Assembly (NCBI GenBank): GCA_964645285.1
Contig: CAZYDR010000034.1
Location: 1 to 35,235 of the forward strand
DNA from: JAYZAP01 sp964645285
GTDB lineage: Bacteria > Pseudomonadota > Alphaproteobacteria > JAAXGF01
Direction of reading: 5' to 3'
Length of the DNA: 35,235 bases
A program made the position numbers and the translations under genes. The notes under the pieces were generated by a model. That model had not been told where the DNA came from. It did not search any database and saw only the letters and a program-made list of their open reading frames with translations. Positions 26,588 to 34,485 of the stretch are shown here, piece after piece; position 1 is the stretch's first letter, and the number at the start of each line of letters is the position of its first letter.

Positions 26588-27673
26588 GTGCAACGACGCG
26601 TGAAACCTCAAGACTTATTGTTGACCATGTCGGTCCCGCTGATCTGGGGGCTGGGCTTTACCCTGGCCAAGGCCGGGATGGGGGAGTTTCCGCCGATCCT
26701 GCTGACGGCGCTGCGCTTCAGCCTCACCGCCCTGGTGCTGGTTTGGTTCGTCCGCCCGCCGTGGGGCATGATGACGCGCATCTTCTGGGTCGCGCTGGTC
26801 GGCGGCACCATCCAGTACAGCCTGACTTTCACCGGCCTTAACGGCATGGACGCATCGACGGCGATTATCATCGTCCAGCTCGAGGTGCCGTTTACCCTGA
26901 TGCTATCGGTGATATTCCTCAAGGATCGGCTCGATTGGCGCCAGGCTTTTGGCGTGGCGCTGGCTTTCGGTGGGGTCGTCATGGTCGCCGGCGAGCCTCG
27001 CCTCGATACCGGATACCTGCCCGTGGTGCTGGTCATTGCCGGCACCTTTACCTGGGCGATTGGCCAAATTCTGGTCAAGACTGTCCATCAGGTCGGCGGC
27101 TTCGCCTTGATTGCCTGGGTGGCGGTATTCTCGGCGCCGCAATTGTTCCTCGCGTCGTTCCTGTTCGAAGACGGTCAGGCCGAGGCTGTGGCCAACGCTG
27201 GCTGGATTGGCTGGGGCGCCATCATTTATCTCGGCCTGGTGATGACGGCGGTGGGTTATGCCGCCTGGTATCATGTACTGGGCAGATACCCGGTGACCAA
27301 GGTGATGCCGTTCCTCATGTTGTTGCCGGTAACCACTATCGCCTGCGGCGTTGTCCTGCTGGACGAGACCCTGACCCCGGTGACCATGGCTGGCGCGGTT
27401 ATCGTCATCGTCGGGGTCGCGTTTATCACCATTCGCCGTTCCAAGCTTGAAGCCGAGCCTGACGGCGAGCCGGAGGTGAGTCATCCCCTTACCCTCGACG
27501 ACGCCAAAGCCATCGCCGAGGCCTACCGCACCAGTCTGCGTGACGGCAGTCTCGATCTGGTTGCCATGGAGGAAGCGGCGGCGGCCTATCTCGGCCGCTA
27601 CCCAGGGACCGGCGAAACCGATGCCCGAATTTTCGTCGCCGACCTCATCGTGCGCGCCGGTAAAGGCCGATGA
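26588..27673 (+). CDS. EamA/DMT-family transporter with C-terminal cytoplasmic tail
   Basis: About 361 residues: ten hydrophobic segments with two EamA repeats (residues about 10-140 and 150-285), then a soluble tail of about 70 residues. Seen: SVPLIWGLGFTLAKAGMGEF at the first helix, FLKDRLDWRQAFGVALAFGG ending repeat one, and LLDETLTPVTMAGAVIVIVG ending repeat two. The tail (LTLDDAKAIAEAYRTSLRDG, EEAAAAYLGRYPGTGETDAR) is helical and charged and is not part of the standard EamA protein, which is nearer 300 residues. The gene opens at GTG 26588, with another GTG at 26600. It is not a close copy of the EamA gene at 2209. Substrate unknown. Confidence 0.88.
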   Translation: MQRRVKPQDLLLTMSVPLIWGLGFTLAKAGMGEFPPILLTALRFSLTALVLVWFVRPPWGMMTRIFWVALVGGTIQYSLTFTGLNGMDASTAIIIVQLEVPFTLMLSVIFLKDRLDWRQAFGVALAFGGVVMVAGEPRLDTGYLPVVLVIAGTFTWAIGQILVKTVHQVGGFALIAWVAVFSAPQLFLASFLFEDGQAEAVANAGWIGWGAIIYLGLVMTAVGYAAWYHVLGRYPVTKVMPFLMLLPVTTIACGVVLLDETLTPVTMAGAVIVIVGVAFITIRRSKLEAEPDGEPEVSHPLTLDDAKAIAEAYRTSLRDGSLDLVAMEEAAAAYLGRYPGTGETDARIFVADLIVRAGKGR

Positions 27674-27755
27674 GCGTGAGAATGTCCAAGCCGGGAGTGG
27701 CGGTGGCCGGGGTATTGCGCCTATACTGGCAATGGTCGAGTTTGCGGATGACATC

Positions 27756-28154
27756 ATGTTTCTGAAATCCAGTAGCAAAGCTGAAGCAAAGCCTATAGCC
27801 GTCGCCTCCGGCGTTCCGTCAGCGTCGCGTATTGGCCGCGACATGAATGTGCTCGGCGATTTGCGCGGCGCCGGCACGGTGCGAATCGACGGCGAGATCG
27901 ACGGCGACGTGTTCGGCCGTAGCGTTACCGTGAGTGAAGGGGGCGTGGTCAAGGGGTCGGTTTTTGCCGAGGAAGCCCATATCGCCGGGGCCGTGGAGGG
28001 CCGGATCGAGGCGGTTTCGATCACCGTGGCGAAATCCGCGGTGATCGGCGGCACCATTACCCATAACGAGCTTGAAATCGAAACCGGAGCCCATATTGAG
28101 GGTCGGCGCCCGTGGCGTCCTCTCAGCTATTTAGAGGAGAATCGTCAATGGTAA
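27756..28154 (+). CDS. Bactofilin family protein, copy 1
   Basis: About 132 residues. Bactofilins are small beta-helical cytoskeletal proteins that polymerise without nucleotides and scaffold cell-wall or stalk machinery. Seen: short N-terminal tail (MFLKSSSKAEAKPIAVASG) followed by a repetitive Gly/Val-rich beta-helix of about residues 30-122, including MNVLGDLRGAGTVRIDGEID, GDVFGRSVTVSEGGVVKGSV and VEGRIEAVSITVAKSAVIGG. ATG 27756 matches the start of the following paralogue; ATG 27732 is an alternative. The C-terminus is short (GRRPWRPLSYLEENRQW). No M23 peptidase neighbour, which often accompanies bactofilins, is present. Confidence 0.87.
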   Translation: MFLKSSSKAEAKPIAVASGVPSASRIGRDMNVLGDLRGAGTVRIDGEIDGDVFGRSVTVSEGGVVKGSVFAEEAHIAGAVEGRIEAVSITVAKSAVIGGTITHNELEIETGAHIEGRRPWRPLSYLEENRQW

Positions 28155-28304
28155 CAAGGCATTAAGGTCACCTGAAATCTCCGGCCGGTAACGGGTTGAG
28201 GCTGTGGGATGGCAAAATTTGGCGAATCCGTGTAATAACCAGGAAAAGCGGTCGATGCGGTGATTGCGTCGGCGCTTCCCCAAGCTTCGTGCAGGGAGAA
28301 TGAG

Positions 28305-28829
28305 ATGTTTGGCAAGGACAAGGAAGACGCGGCGGCTCAGGATAGCGCACCGGCAAGCGCGGCCCGGCAGGCGTCAAACGCGGGTGGCGACGCGCCATCG
28401 ATTATCAGCGCCGACATGAAGGTGGTCGGCAATCTCAATTCAGGCGGCGATATTCAGATCGATGGCACCGTGGAAGGCGATATCAAGAGCCGTACGGTCA
28501 CGGTCGGTGAGAACGCCAATATTTCCGGTTCGATCAGCGCCGACTCGGTCAATGTGCGGGGCCGGGTCAGCGGCAAGATTATCGCTGACGCGGTGCGCAT
28601 CGCCAAGTCCGCCAATGTTCAGGGCGATATCAGCTACAAGATCCTGGCCATTGAGGAAGAGGCCGTGCTCGACGGCCAGGTCCGCCGCATGGATAGTGCC
28701 AAGCCGGTGGTCGAAGCCAAGCCGGCGGGTGACGCCAAACCGGCGGCGGCTGACTCCAAGGTCGAACCCCTTAAAACCGCTCAAGCCAGTGGTGGTGCAA
28801 GCGGTGGCGGCAAGCCCCTGGCGCGCTAG
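28305..28829 (+). CDS. Bactofilin family protein, copy 2
   Basis: 174-residue bactofilin, 150 nt downstream of copy 1. Seen: N-terminal disordered tail rich in Ala/Asp, beta-helix core of about residues 42-130 (SADMKVVGNLNSGGDIQIDG, TVEGDIKSRTVTVGENANIS, GRVSGKIIADAVRIAKSANV) and a Pro/Lys/Ala-rich C-terminal tail of about 40 residues (VEAKPAGDAKPAAADSK). A GGGAGAA ribosome site lies upstream of ATG 28305. Both tails flanking the rigid core are characteristic of the family. Two neighbouring copies with different tails suggest co-assembling or differently localised filaments. The gene is closed by a strong terminator. Confidence 0.9.
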   Translation: MFGKDKEDAAAQDSAPASAARQASNAGGDAPSIISADMKVVGNLNSGGDIQIDGTVEGDIKSRTVTVGENANISGSISADSVNVRGRVSGKIIADAVRIAKSANVQGDISYKILAIEEEAVLDGQVRRMDSAKPVVEAKPAGDAKPAAADSKVEPLKTAQASGGASGGGKPLAR

Positions 28830-28852
28830 CTTCCGGTCATAACCGACATTCG

Positions 28853-28893
28853 CGCCCGGCTCCTCCACGCGAGGGGCCGGGCGTTACTTTTCT
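28853..28893 (+). terminator. Rho-independent terminator after the bactofilin genes
   Basis: A 13-bp stem CGCCCGGCTCCTC / GAGGGGCCGGGCG (one G-U pair) with loop CACGC, followed by TTACTTTTCT. It lies 24 nt after the bactofilin stop and 9 nt before the end of the convergent cytochrome gene. Confidence 0.85.
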
Positions 28894-28901
28894 GGGCGCA
28901 G

Positions 28902-29309
28902 TCACTCCTTGGTGGCGTCAGTCGCCATGAGATAGGCGACGAGCGCCTCGATCTCACTGTCGGAAAGGTGAAAGTTGGGCATCGAGGTGCGTCCTTTGAC
29001 CGCGCTGGGGTCGCGCAGCCAGAGGCGCAGGAAAACGGCGTCGAGGCGCGTGGTGACGCCGGCGAGGTTGGGGCCCTTGGACTTGCCCTGACTGTCGATC
29101 AGATGGCAGCGCCGGCAGTCGTATTCGGCGCCCAGCGCCGCGCCCGTTGTCTCCGGGTTACTCAGGTCCACGGGTTTGGTCATGTTGAGCCACCAGCGTG
29201 GTGGGAAAAACACGAACCAGACGGCGACGGCAACCACGGCCAGTAAGAACAGCAGACAGACCATGCGCTTGCGGCCGCTGGCGTCGGGTGGTGCTTGCGG
29301 CGCGGCCAT
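28902..29309 (-). CDS. Membrane-anchored monoheme cytochrome c
   Basis: 135-residue class I cytochrome c. Seen: one N-terminal membrane helix (about residues 17-36, VCLLFLLAVVAVAVWFVFF) preceded by Arg/Lys, which anchors the protein with the heme domain in the periplasm; heme-binding CRRCH at residues 65-69; likely axial Met110 in RTSMPNF; C-terminal helix SDSEIEALVAYLM. ATG 29309 lies just downstream of the metE-like stop in the same direction, so the two once formed one transcription unit. It probably serves as an electron carrier to an oxidase or dehydrogenase; the partner is not in the window. Confidence 0.9.
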   Translation of the reverse strand: MAAPQAPPDASGRKRMVCLLFLLAVVAVAVWFVFFPPRWWLNMTKPVDLSNPETTGAALGAEYDCRRCHLIDSQGKSKGPNLAGVTTRLDAVFLRLWLRDPSAVKGRTSMPNFHLSDSEIEALVAYLMATDATKE

Positions 29310-29313
29310 CACT

Positions 29314-29587
29314 TTACCCCCACACCCGCCGTGCCACGTCGCACATGACTCCCAGTTTGGCGCGCTGTTCGTCGATGGTCAGGGCGTTGCCGCCGATTGA
29401 GGTGGCGAAGCCGCATTGGGGGCTGATGGCGAGGCGCTCCAGCGGGATGTAGCGGGCTGCGCCGTCGATGCGCCGGGCGAGGGCGTCCGGGTCCTCCCAG
29501 GGCGCCGGATTTTGTCGTCACCAGGCCGAGCACCACGGTTTTATCGTTGGGCACGTCGGCCAGGGGCGTGAAGTCGCCGGAGAACAG
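29314..29587 (-). pseudogene. C-terminal remnant of a MetE-like methyltransferase, frameshifted
   Basis: About 90 codons match the end of cobalamin-independent methionine synthase-like proteins (COG0620), which move a methyl group from a folate donor to homocysteine. Seen: SGDFTPLADVPNDKTVVLGL, VTTKSGAL, then after a shift of one base (an extra G in the run at about 29502-29505) EDPDALARRIDGAARYIPLE and LAISPQCGFATSIGGNALTI, with the zinc-binding Cys of SPQCGF, ending DVARRVWG and TAA at 29314. More than 250 upstream residues are missing: homology stops near 29.59 kb, where an opposite-strand gene fragment begins. Non-functional as it stands. Confidence 0.8.
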
Positions 29588-30449
29588 CGGTACGGTGGCC
29601 GACGAAGTTGCCGGCAAGTTACTTGCCGCGGTGCTCGGCCCGGTGCCGGCAAAGCCATTGTTGGAGACGGTTTGCAAGGTCCTCCACAATGACGCTCGGG
29701 AGCGTCAGACCCTCAACGATGAGGTTGATGGCGAGGCCCGGACATTTGCTTCCGAATTTATTCCCCTCGATGCAACGGAAACCTTGCCGGCCCGCGTGCT
29801 GCTGGTATCCGAGGACGTGACCTTCGCAGTCGCCGAGCGGGCCAAGCGCGAGCGCATCATGCGCCAGCTTGTCGAAACCCTGGTCGGCGTGGTTGACCGG
29901 CGTGATCCGAATTCTGCTGATCACTCTTCCTGGGTGGCGACCGTATCGCGGGCGATTGCCGACGAAATGGAACTCGATATCGTGTTGGTGGAGAGCGTCG
30001 AGATCACCGGGCGGGTCATGAATCTGGGTATGATCACCGTACCCTAGGAGATTCTGACCAAGACCGAAGCCTTGACCGACGACGAGTTTGCCTTGGTCCG
30101 AGGCGCCATCGGTGTCAGCGCCGAATTGCTTGAGGGCGTCGAATTCGGTGGTCCGGTGGTCGAGACCCTGCGTCAACTCCACCAGAACTCCGGTGATCGC
30201 GCGCTGACGTCCAAGGACGATGTTCTGCTCACCACGCGCATCGTCGCCGTCGCCAACACCTTTGTAGCCATGACCAGCCCCCGGGCCTACCGCGACGGGC
30301 TGTCGTTCAACGAGGCCATGGATATGTTGCTGACCAAGATGGATACCGACGACACCCGTCGGGTCGTCCTGTCGTTGGCCAATTATTTTGATAATCATAA
30401 CGGCCGCGACCGGCTGGAAGGTATCGGCAAGCGGCCGCCCACCGGTTAA
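29588..30449 (+). pseudogene. 5'-truncated, TAG-interrupted degenerate HD-GYP-like signalling gene
   Basis: The frame reads through from the 29.59 kb junction to 30449 apart from one TAG at 30045-30047. Seen: a PAS-like remnant (SEFIPLDATETLPARVLLVS), linker AERAKRERIMRQLVETLVGV, then HD-GYP-like VDRRDPNSADHSSWVATVSR, VMNLGMITVP-stop-EILTKTEALTDDEF, LLEGVEFGGPVVETLRQLHQ and RIVAVANTFVAMTSPRAYRD. The catalytic HD pair is replaced by Met-Asn and the GYP segment is not recognisable, so even an intact copy would probably be a non-hydrolytic sensor relative. The position of the stop is usually Gln, Glu or Arg; CAG or GAG to TAG is the simplest change. No start codon or promoter remains. Confidence 0.75.
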
Positions 30450-30458
30450 TATCTGGGC

Positions 30459-31217
30459 ATGGTGTTTGATATATTCCGCCGATGGGCCCGCCCGGAGATA
30501 GCGCCGAGGACGCCCGAGGGCGAACGGATCTATGCGGTCGGCGATATTCATGGCCGTCTCGATTTGCTGCGCAAACTCCATGATCTGATCGCCGCGGATG
30601 CCAAGAGCGCCAACGCGGCGGTCAAGACCATTGTCTATCTCGGTGATTACCTTGATCGTGGCCTCGATAGCCGGGGGGTGATTGATTGCCTGATGGACGA
30701 GACTCCGGAGGGGCTCACAGCCGTCTATCTCAAAGGCAATCACGAGGCCGTCACGCTGCAGTTTCTCGACGATGCCGCCATGGGCGAAAATTGGCTGCAG
30801 TTCGGTGGTGACGCCACCCTCTACAGCTACGGAGCGCAACTCACCGCGGCCGCCGGTGGTCAGTGGAATATGGTCGATGCGCAGTTGACGTTTCGCGAGA
30901 ATTTGCCCGACTGCCACCTTGATTTCCTGCGCTTATTACGCAGCCAATGCCTGATCGGCGATTACCTGTTTGTCCACGCCGGCGTAAAACCCGGCGTGGC
31001 GGTGGCCGAGCAGAAGGATCAGGACCTGTTATGGATCAGGGGGGAGTTTCTCAACTCCCGGGCTGATCACGGCGCCATGGTGATCCACGGTCACTCCATC
31101 AGTCTCGAGGGCGAGGACATGCCCAACCGCGTCAATATCGACACCGGGGCCTATGCCACCGGCGTACTCACCTGCCTGGTCATGGACGGCGAGGATCGCT
31201 GGAAATTGCAGACCTGA
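30459..31217 (+). CDS. PPP-family metallophosphoesterase (serine/threonine phosphatase-like)
   Basis: 252-residue calcineurin-like phosphatase. Seen in order: GDIHG at residues 28-32, GDYLDRG at 62-68, GNHE at 93-96, VHAG near 172 and HGH near 207, the complete set of dimetal ligands and catalytic His/Asp of the PPP family. Length and spacing resemble bacterial PrpA/PrpB and lambda phosphatases and the diadenosine tetraphosphatase ApaH; the choice between protein and nucleotide substrates is open. It starts 9 nt after the HD-GYP-like remnant in the same direction, so its original promoter may lie upstream of the truncation point and its expression may be affected. Confidence 0.92.
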   Translation: MVFDIFRRWARPEIAPRTPEGERIYAVGDIHGRLDLLRKLHDLIAADAKSANAAVKTIVYLGDYLDRGLDSRGVIDCLMDETPEGLTAVYLKGNHEAVTLQFLDDAAMGENWLQFGGDATLYSYGAQLTAAAGGQWNMVDAQLTFRENLPDCHLDFLRLLRSQCLIGDYLFVHAGVKPGVAVAEQKDQDLLWIRGEFLNSRADHGAMVIHGHSISLEGEDMPNRVNIDTGAYATGVLTCLVMDGEDRWKLQT

Positions 31218-31233
31218 TCCGTGGGCGACCGGG

Positions 31234-31773
31234 TTATTCCCCAGGCAGGGCTGCCGGGTTGTCGCTCAACATACGCAGGAATGCGATGATGTTGGCCCGG
31301 TCGACGGGTTTCTTGAGGCCGCCGAAGGACATCTTGGTGCCCGGTGCGAAGACCTTGGGTTTGGTCAGGAACGCGTCCAGTTCGTCGTAACCCCATTGGC
31401 CGCCGAGGCCGGCAAAGGCGTCGGAATACTTGTAGCCCTGACGCGCCGCCATCTGGCTATCGACAATGCCCCACAAGTTGGGCCCGACCTTATCGGGACC
31501 GTTTTTGGCGAGGTCGTGACAGGTGGTGCACTTCTTGATCACCTTCTGGCCCGCCGCGGTATCGGCGCCGGCAATCAACCCGAGAATTGACGACGCCATG
31601 TCATCCGCGACCTCTTCAACTGGCTCCTGTTCTGCCGATTCAGGCAGCGGGTAATGGATCGATTCGGACGTCGTTTCATGCCAGAACTCGTCAACCCCGA
31701 CGTTAATGACCATGAACACCAGTCCGGCGACGAGCGCAGCCGCGACCAGCTTGTTGATTTCCAACGCCGACAT
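31234..31773 (-). CDS. Membrane-bound cytochrome c, CycM/c552 type
   Basis: 179 residues. Seen: N-terminal membrane helix about 8-26 (KLVAAALVAGLVFMVINVG), an acidic Pro/Glu linker about 38-60, then a mitochondrial-type class I cytochrome c domain with CTTCH at residues 82-86, VGPNLWGIV, GYKYSDAF and axial Met148 in GTKMSFGGLKK. In alphaproteobacteria such anchored cytochromes carry electrons from the bc1 complex to aa3-type oxidase, and the gene commonly sits divergent from kdsB, as here. ATG 31773 with AAGGAAT upstream is the start. It ends 16 nt before the convergent phosphatase stop. The 116-nt gap to kdsB should hold both promoters, but none is clear by eye. Confidence 0.93.
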   Translation of the reverse strand: MSALEINKLVAAALVAGLVFMVINVGVDEFWHETTSESIHYPLPESAEQEPVEEVADDMASSILGLIAGADTAAGQKVIKKCTTCHDLAKNGPDKVGPNLWGIVDSQMAARQGYKYSDAFAGLGGQWGYDELDAFLTKPKVFAPGTKMSFGGLKKPVDRANIIAFLRMLSDNPAALPGE

Positions 31774-31889
31774 TCCAGAATTCCTTACCAAAGCCCCTTA
31801 AAGACGCGCGAGATTAGCCACTTCACGCTGTCCTGTCCAACCCCTAAACTGGCGCACGCCGACCCCGAAACTGGCTTGCTGATCGCCTC

Positions 31890-32639
31890 ATGAATCTTCC
31901 GCGAAATCCGGTCATTCTCATACCGGCGCGTCTAGCCGCGACGCGGCTGCCGGACAAGCCGCTGGCGGATATTGCCGGCGAGCCACTGATCGTTCATGTG
32001 TGGCGCCGCGCCATGGAGGCCGATCTTGGCCCGGTCGTTGTCGCCTGTGGCGAAGCATCCATTGCCGAGGCCGTCGAGGCTGCCGGCGGCAAGGCGGTGC
32101 TGACCCGTCCCGAGCATCCCTCGGGCTCGGACCGTATCTTCGAAGCGCTGCAAGTGGTCGACTCGGATGGCTCCTTCGACGCGGTGATCAATGTTCAGGG
32201 CGATACGCCGACCATGGAAGCGAGTTTGCCCCGGGCGGCGCTCGCCCTGCTCGATGACCCGGCCGTTGATATCGGCACCATCGCCCGACCGATTACCGAC
32301 AGTGCCGAGCGCGACGACCCCAATGCGGTCAAGGCGGTGGTCTCGGCGGTGGCTGGCGCTCGGCGCGGACGGGCGCTTTATTTTACTCGGGTGACGGCGC
32401 CGTCCGGCGATGGCACGATCTATTTCCACAGCGGTCTCTACGCCTATCGCCGTGCGGCGCTGGAGCGTTTCGTGGCCTTGCCCCCGGCGCCTCTGGAACA
32501 GCGCGAACGGCTTGAGCAGTTGCGCGCCCTGGAAGCCGGCATGCGCATTGATGTGGCCTTCGTTGACAGCGTGGCCTTCGATGTCAATACTCCCGCCGAC
32601 CTTGAACGCGCCCGGGCCGAGTTGGGCGCCCCTACCTAA
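31890..32639 (+). CDS. kdsB: 3-deoxy-manno-octulosonate cytidylyltransferase
   Basis: 249-residue enzyme that activates KDO with CTP to CMP-KDO for lipopolysaccharide inner-core synthesis, which points to a Gram-negative envelope. Seen: nucleotide-binding PARLAATRLPDKPLADIAGE at about residues 12-31, TRPEHPSGSDRI near 71-82, VQGDTP (usual alphaproteobacterial form QGDLP), ALYFTRVTAP and GLYAYRRAALERF, and a C-terminal FDVNTPADLERA. The order and spacing are intact over the usual length. It is followed 12 nt later by pheA in the same direction, a common alphaproteobacterial pairing. Confidence 0.95.
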   Translation: MNLPRNPVILIPARLAATRLPDKPLADIAGEPLIVHVWRRAMEADLGPVVVACGEASIAEAVEAAGGKAVLTRPEHPSGSDRIFEALQVVDSDGSFDAVINVQGDTPTMEASLPRAALALLDDPAVDIGTIARPITDSAERDDPNAVKAVVSAVAGARRGRALYFTRVTAPSGDGTIYFHSGLYAYRRAALERFVALPPAPLEQRERLEQLRALEAGMRIDVAFVDSVAFDVNTPADLERARAELGAPT

Positions 32640-32651
32640 TTTGTTGAAATT

Positions 32652-33512
32652 ATGACGAATTCCACTACCCAACCCATCACTACGATCGCCTTCCAGGGCG
32701 TCGCCGGCGCCTATTCGCATCTCGCCTGCCGCGAGGCGTTTCCGGATATGACTCCGCTGCCCTGCGCCAATTTCGAAGCGACCTTCAGCGCGGTGACCTC
32801 GGGCGCCGCGGCCCTGGCGATGATTCCCATCGAGAACTCGGTTGCCGGCCGGGTTGCCGACATTCATCATCTGTTACCGAACTCGGGCCTGCATATTATT
32901 GCCGAGCATTTCCAGCGGGTTAACCATCATCTATTGACCGCTAAGGGTTCCAAGCTGGGCGATTTGAAGACCGTGCATTCCCATATTCATGCCTTGTCCC
33001 AGTGCCGCGACCTGATCCGCGAACTCGACCTCAAGGTGTCGGTCCATGCGGATACCGCCGGCGCCGCTGCTGACCTTGCGGGGAGCGGCGATCATAGCGA
33101 GGCCGTTATCGCCTCGCGCCTGGCGGCCGAAATCTATGGGCTGGAAATACTCCGCTCCGACATTGAGGACGCCGATCACAACACCACCCGCTTCGTGATC
33201 ATGGCGGACGAGCCGTCCGACCCGGACCCCCATGCGGGACCGGTCATGACCACCTTCGTATTCCGGGTGCGCAACGTACCGGCGGCGCTTTACAAGGCCA
33301 TGGGCGGTTTCGCCACCAATGGCGTCAACATGGTCAAGCTTGAGAGCTACATGCTCGACGGTGATTTCAACGCCACCCAGTTCTATGCCGACATCGAAGG
33401 ACATCCGGCCGAGGAAAACGTCCGCCTCGCTCTCGAGGAGCTTGGATTTTTCTCGCGCTATGTCAGGGTGCTTGGCGTCTATCCGGCCAACTCGTTCCGC
33501 GCCGGCAAGTGA
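32652..33512 (+). CDS. pheA: Prephenate dehydratase
   Basis: 286-residue monofunctional prephenate dehydratase converting prephenate to phenylpyruvate in phenylalanine synthesis. Seen: N-terminal FQGVAGAYSHLACREAF about residues 14-30, ALAMIPIENSVAGRV about 55-69, the catalytic TRF motif in NTTRFVIM near 177-184, and a C-terminal ACT domain (PAALYKAMGGFATNGVNMVK, LESYMLDGDFNATQFYADIE) expected to bind phenylalanine for feedback inhibition. There is no chorismate mutase domain, as usual in alphaproteobacteria. ATG 32652 lies 12 nt after kdsB, so co-transcription is likely; no strong ribosome site is seen. Confidence 0.95.
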   Translation: MTNSTTQPITTIAFQGVAGAYSHLACREAFPDMTPLPCANFEATFSAVTSGAAALAMIPIENSVAGRVADIHHLLPNSGLHIIAEHFQRVNHHLLTAKGSKLGDLKTVHSHIHALSQCRDLIRELDLKVSVHADTAGAAADLAGSGDHSEAVIASRLAAEIYGLEILRSDIEDADHNTTRFVIMADEPSDPDPHAGPVMTTFVFRVRNVPAALYKAMGGFATNGVNMVKLESYMLDGDFNATQFYADIEGHPAEENVRLALEELGFFSRYVRVLGVYPANSFRAGK

Positions 33513-33570
33513 TCTAGCACTCGGTTACTGTTCCCCGGCGGCGATTCCTTGAGACTACCTGGAATTTTCC

Positions 33571-34485
33571 ATGACCCCCGACCGCTTGACTCATTTGCGC
33601 CAGCTTGAGGCTGAAAGCATCCATATCATGCGCGAAGTCGTCGCCGAATTTGAAAACCCGGTGATGCTCTATTCGATCGGCAAGGATTCTTCGGTGATGC
33701 TGCATCTGTCCCGCGCCGCGTTCTATCCCTTTCCGCTGCCGTTCCCGTTACTCCATGTGGACACCACGTGGAAGTTCAGGGAGATGATCGAATTTCGCGA
33801 CCGGACGGCTTCGCAGCTCGGTGTTGAATTACTGGTCCATACGAANNNNNNNNNNGATGGGGTCAAGGACAACGTCAATCCGTTCACCCACGGCTCGAGT
33901 ATTTATACCCATGTGATAAAGACCGAAGCCTTGAAACAGGCGTTGGATAAACACGGCTTCGATGCTGCCTTTGGCGGCGCGCGCCGGGATGAGGAAAAGT
34001 CGCGGGCCAAGGAGCGGATTTTTTCGTTCCGCACTGAAAACCACCACTGGGACCCGAAAAACCAGCGCCCGGAGCTATGGAACCTCGACAACGCCAGGGT
34101 CGATAAGGGCGAAAGCATCCGCGCTTTCCCGCTCTCCAACTGGACCGAGTTGGATATCTGGCAATACATATATCTGGAAAACATTCTCATCGTGCCGCTG
34201 TATTTTTCGGCTAAGCGCCCGGTGGTGCAACGCGACGGCGATTTGATCATGGTCGATGATGATCGGATGGTCCTTGATCCCGGTGAGAAGCCCGAGATGC
34301 GCCACGTTCGATTTCGCACCCTCGGTTGCTATCCGCTCACCGGCGCGGTCCAGTCCGACGCCGCCAACCTGCCGGAAATCATTCAGGAGACGCTGGTGGC
34401 GCGTGGTTCAGAGCGCGAGGGCCGGATGATTGATCACGACCAGACCGCTTCCATGGAGAAGAAAAAGCAAGAGAGGTATTTCTAG
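33571..34485 (+). CDS. cysD: Sulfate adenylyltransferase subunit 2 (contains an assembly gap)
   Basis: About 304 codons. CysD is the catalytic half of ATP sulfurylase, making adenosine 5'-phosphosulfate from sulfate and ATP. Seen: PP-loop YSIGKDSSVMLHLSR about residues 31-45, FGGARRDEEKSRAKERIFSF, DPKNQRPELWNL, FPLSNWTELDIWQYI, RFRTLGCYPLTGAV and SMEKKKQERYF at the C-terminus. Ten Ns at 33846-33855 interrupt the region that normally reads LVH-x-NEDGV. The frame is kept across them, and comparison with family spacing suggests that the real gap is about six bases shorter than drawn. The TAG stop overlaps the GTG start of cysN by one base. Confidence 0.95.
   Translation: MTPDRLTHLRQLEAESIHIMREVVAEFENPVMLYSIGKDSSVMLHLSRAAFYPFPLPFPLLHVDTTWKFREMIEFRDRTASQLGVELLVHTXXXXDGVKDNVNPFTHGSSIYTHVIKTEALKQALDKHGFDAAFGGARRDEEKSRAKERIFSFRTENHHWDPKNQRPELWNLDNARVDKGESIRAFPLSNWTELDIWQYIYLENILIVPLYFSAKRPVVQRDGDLIMVDDDRMVLDPGEKPEMRHVRFRTLGCYPLTGAVQSDAANLPEIIQETLVARGSEREGRMIDHDQTASMEKKKQERYF
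33846..33855. other. Run of ten Ns (sequence gap)
   Basis: An undetermined stretch inside cysD, just after codons for LLVHT. It shows that the source is a draft and that local sequence quality may be limited. Confidence 0.99.

Noticed and set aside
29613..29627. Near-palindrome GGCAAGT-T-ACTTGCC as an operator or att site
   Set aside because: It lies inside the reading frame of the HD-GYP remnant; there is no second copy and no integrase. It is kept only as a note in the junction finding.
29619..30917. Long open frame of 432 codons on the minus strand opposite the HD-GYP remnant and the phosphatase
   Set aside because: It is the antisense of two recognisable proteins, has no family motifs and reflects the GC-rich codon pattern. 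The same holds for the long antisense frames opposite the CoxL-like gene (10498-11520) and the second ABC gene (19373-20389).
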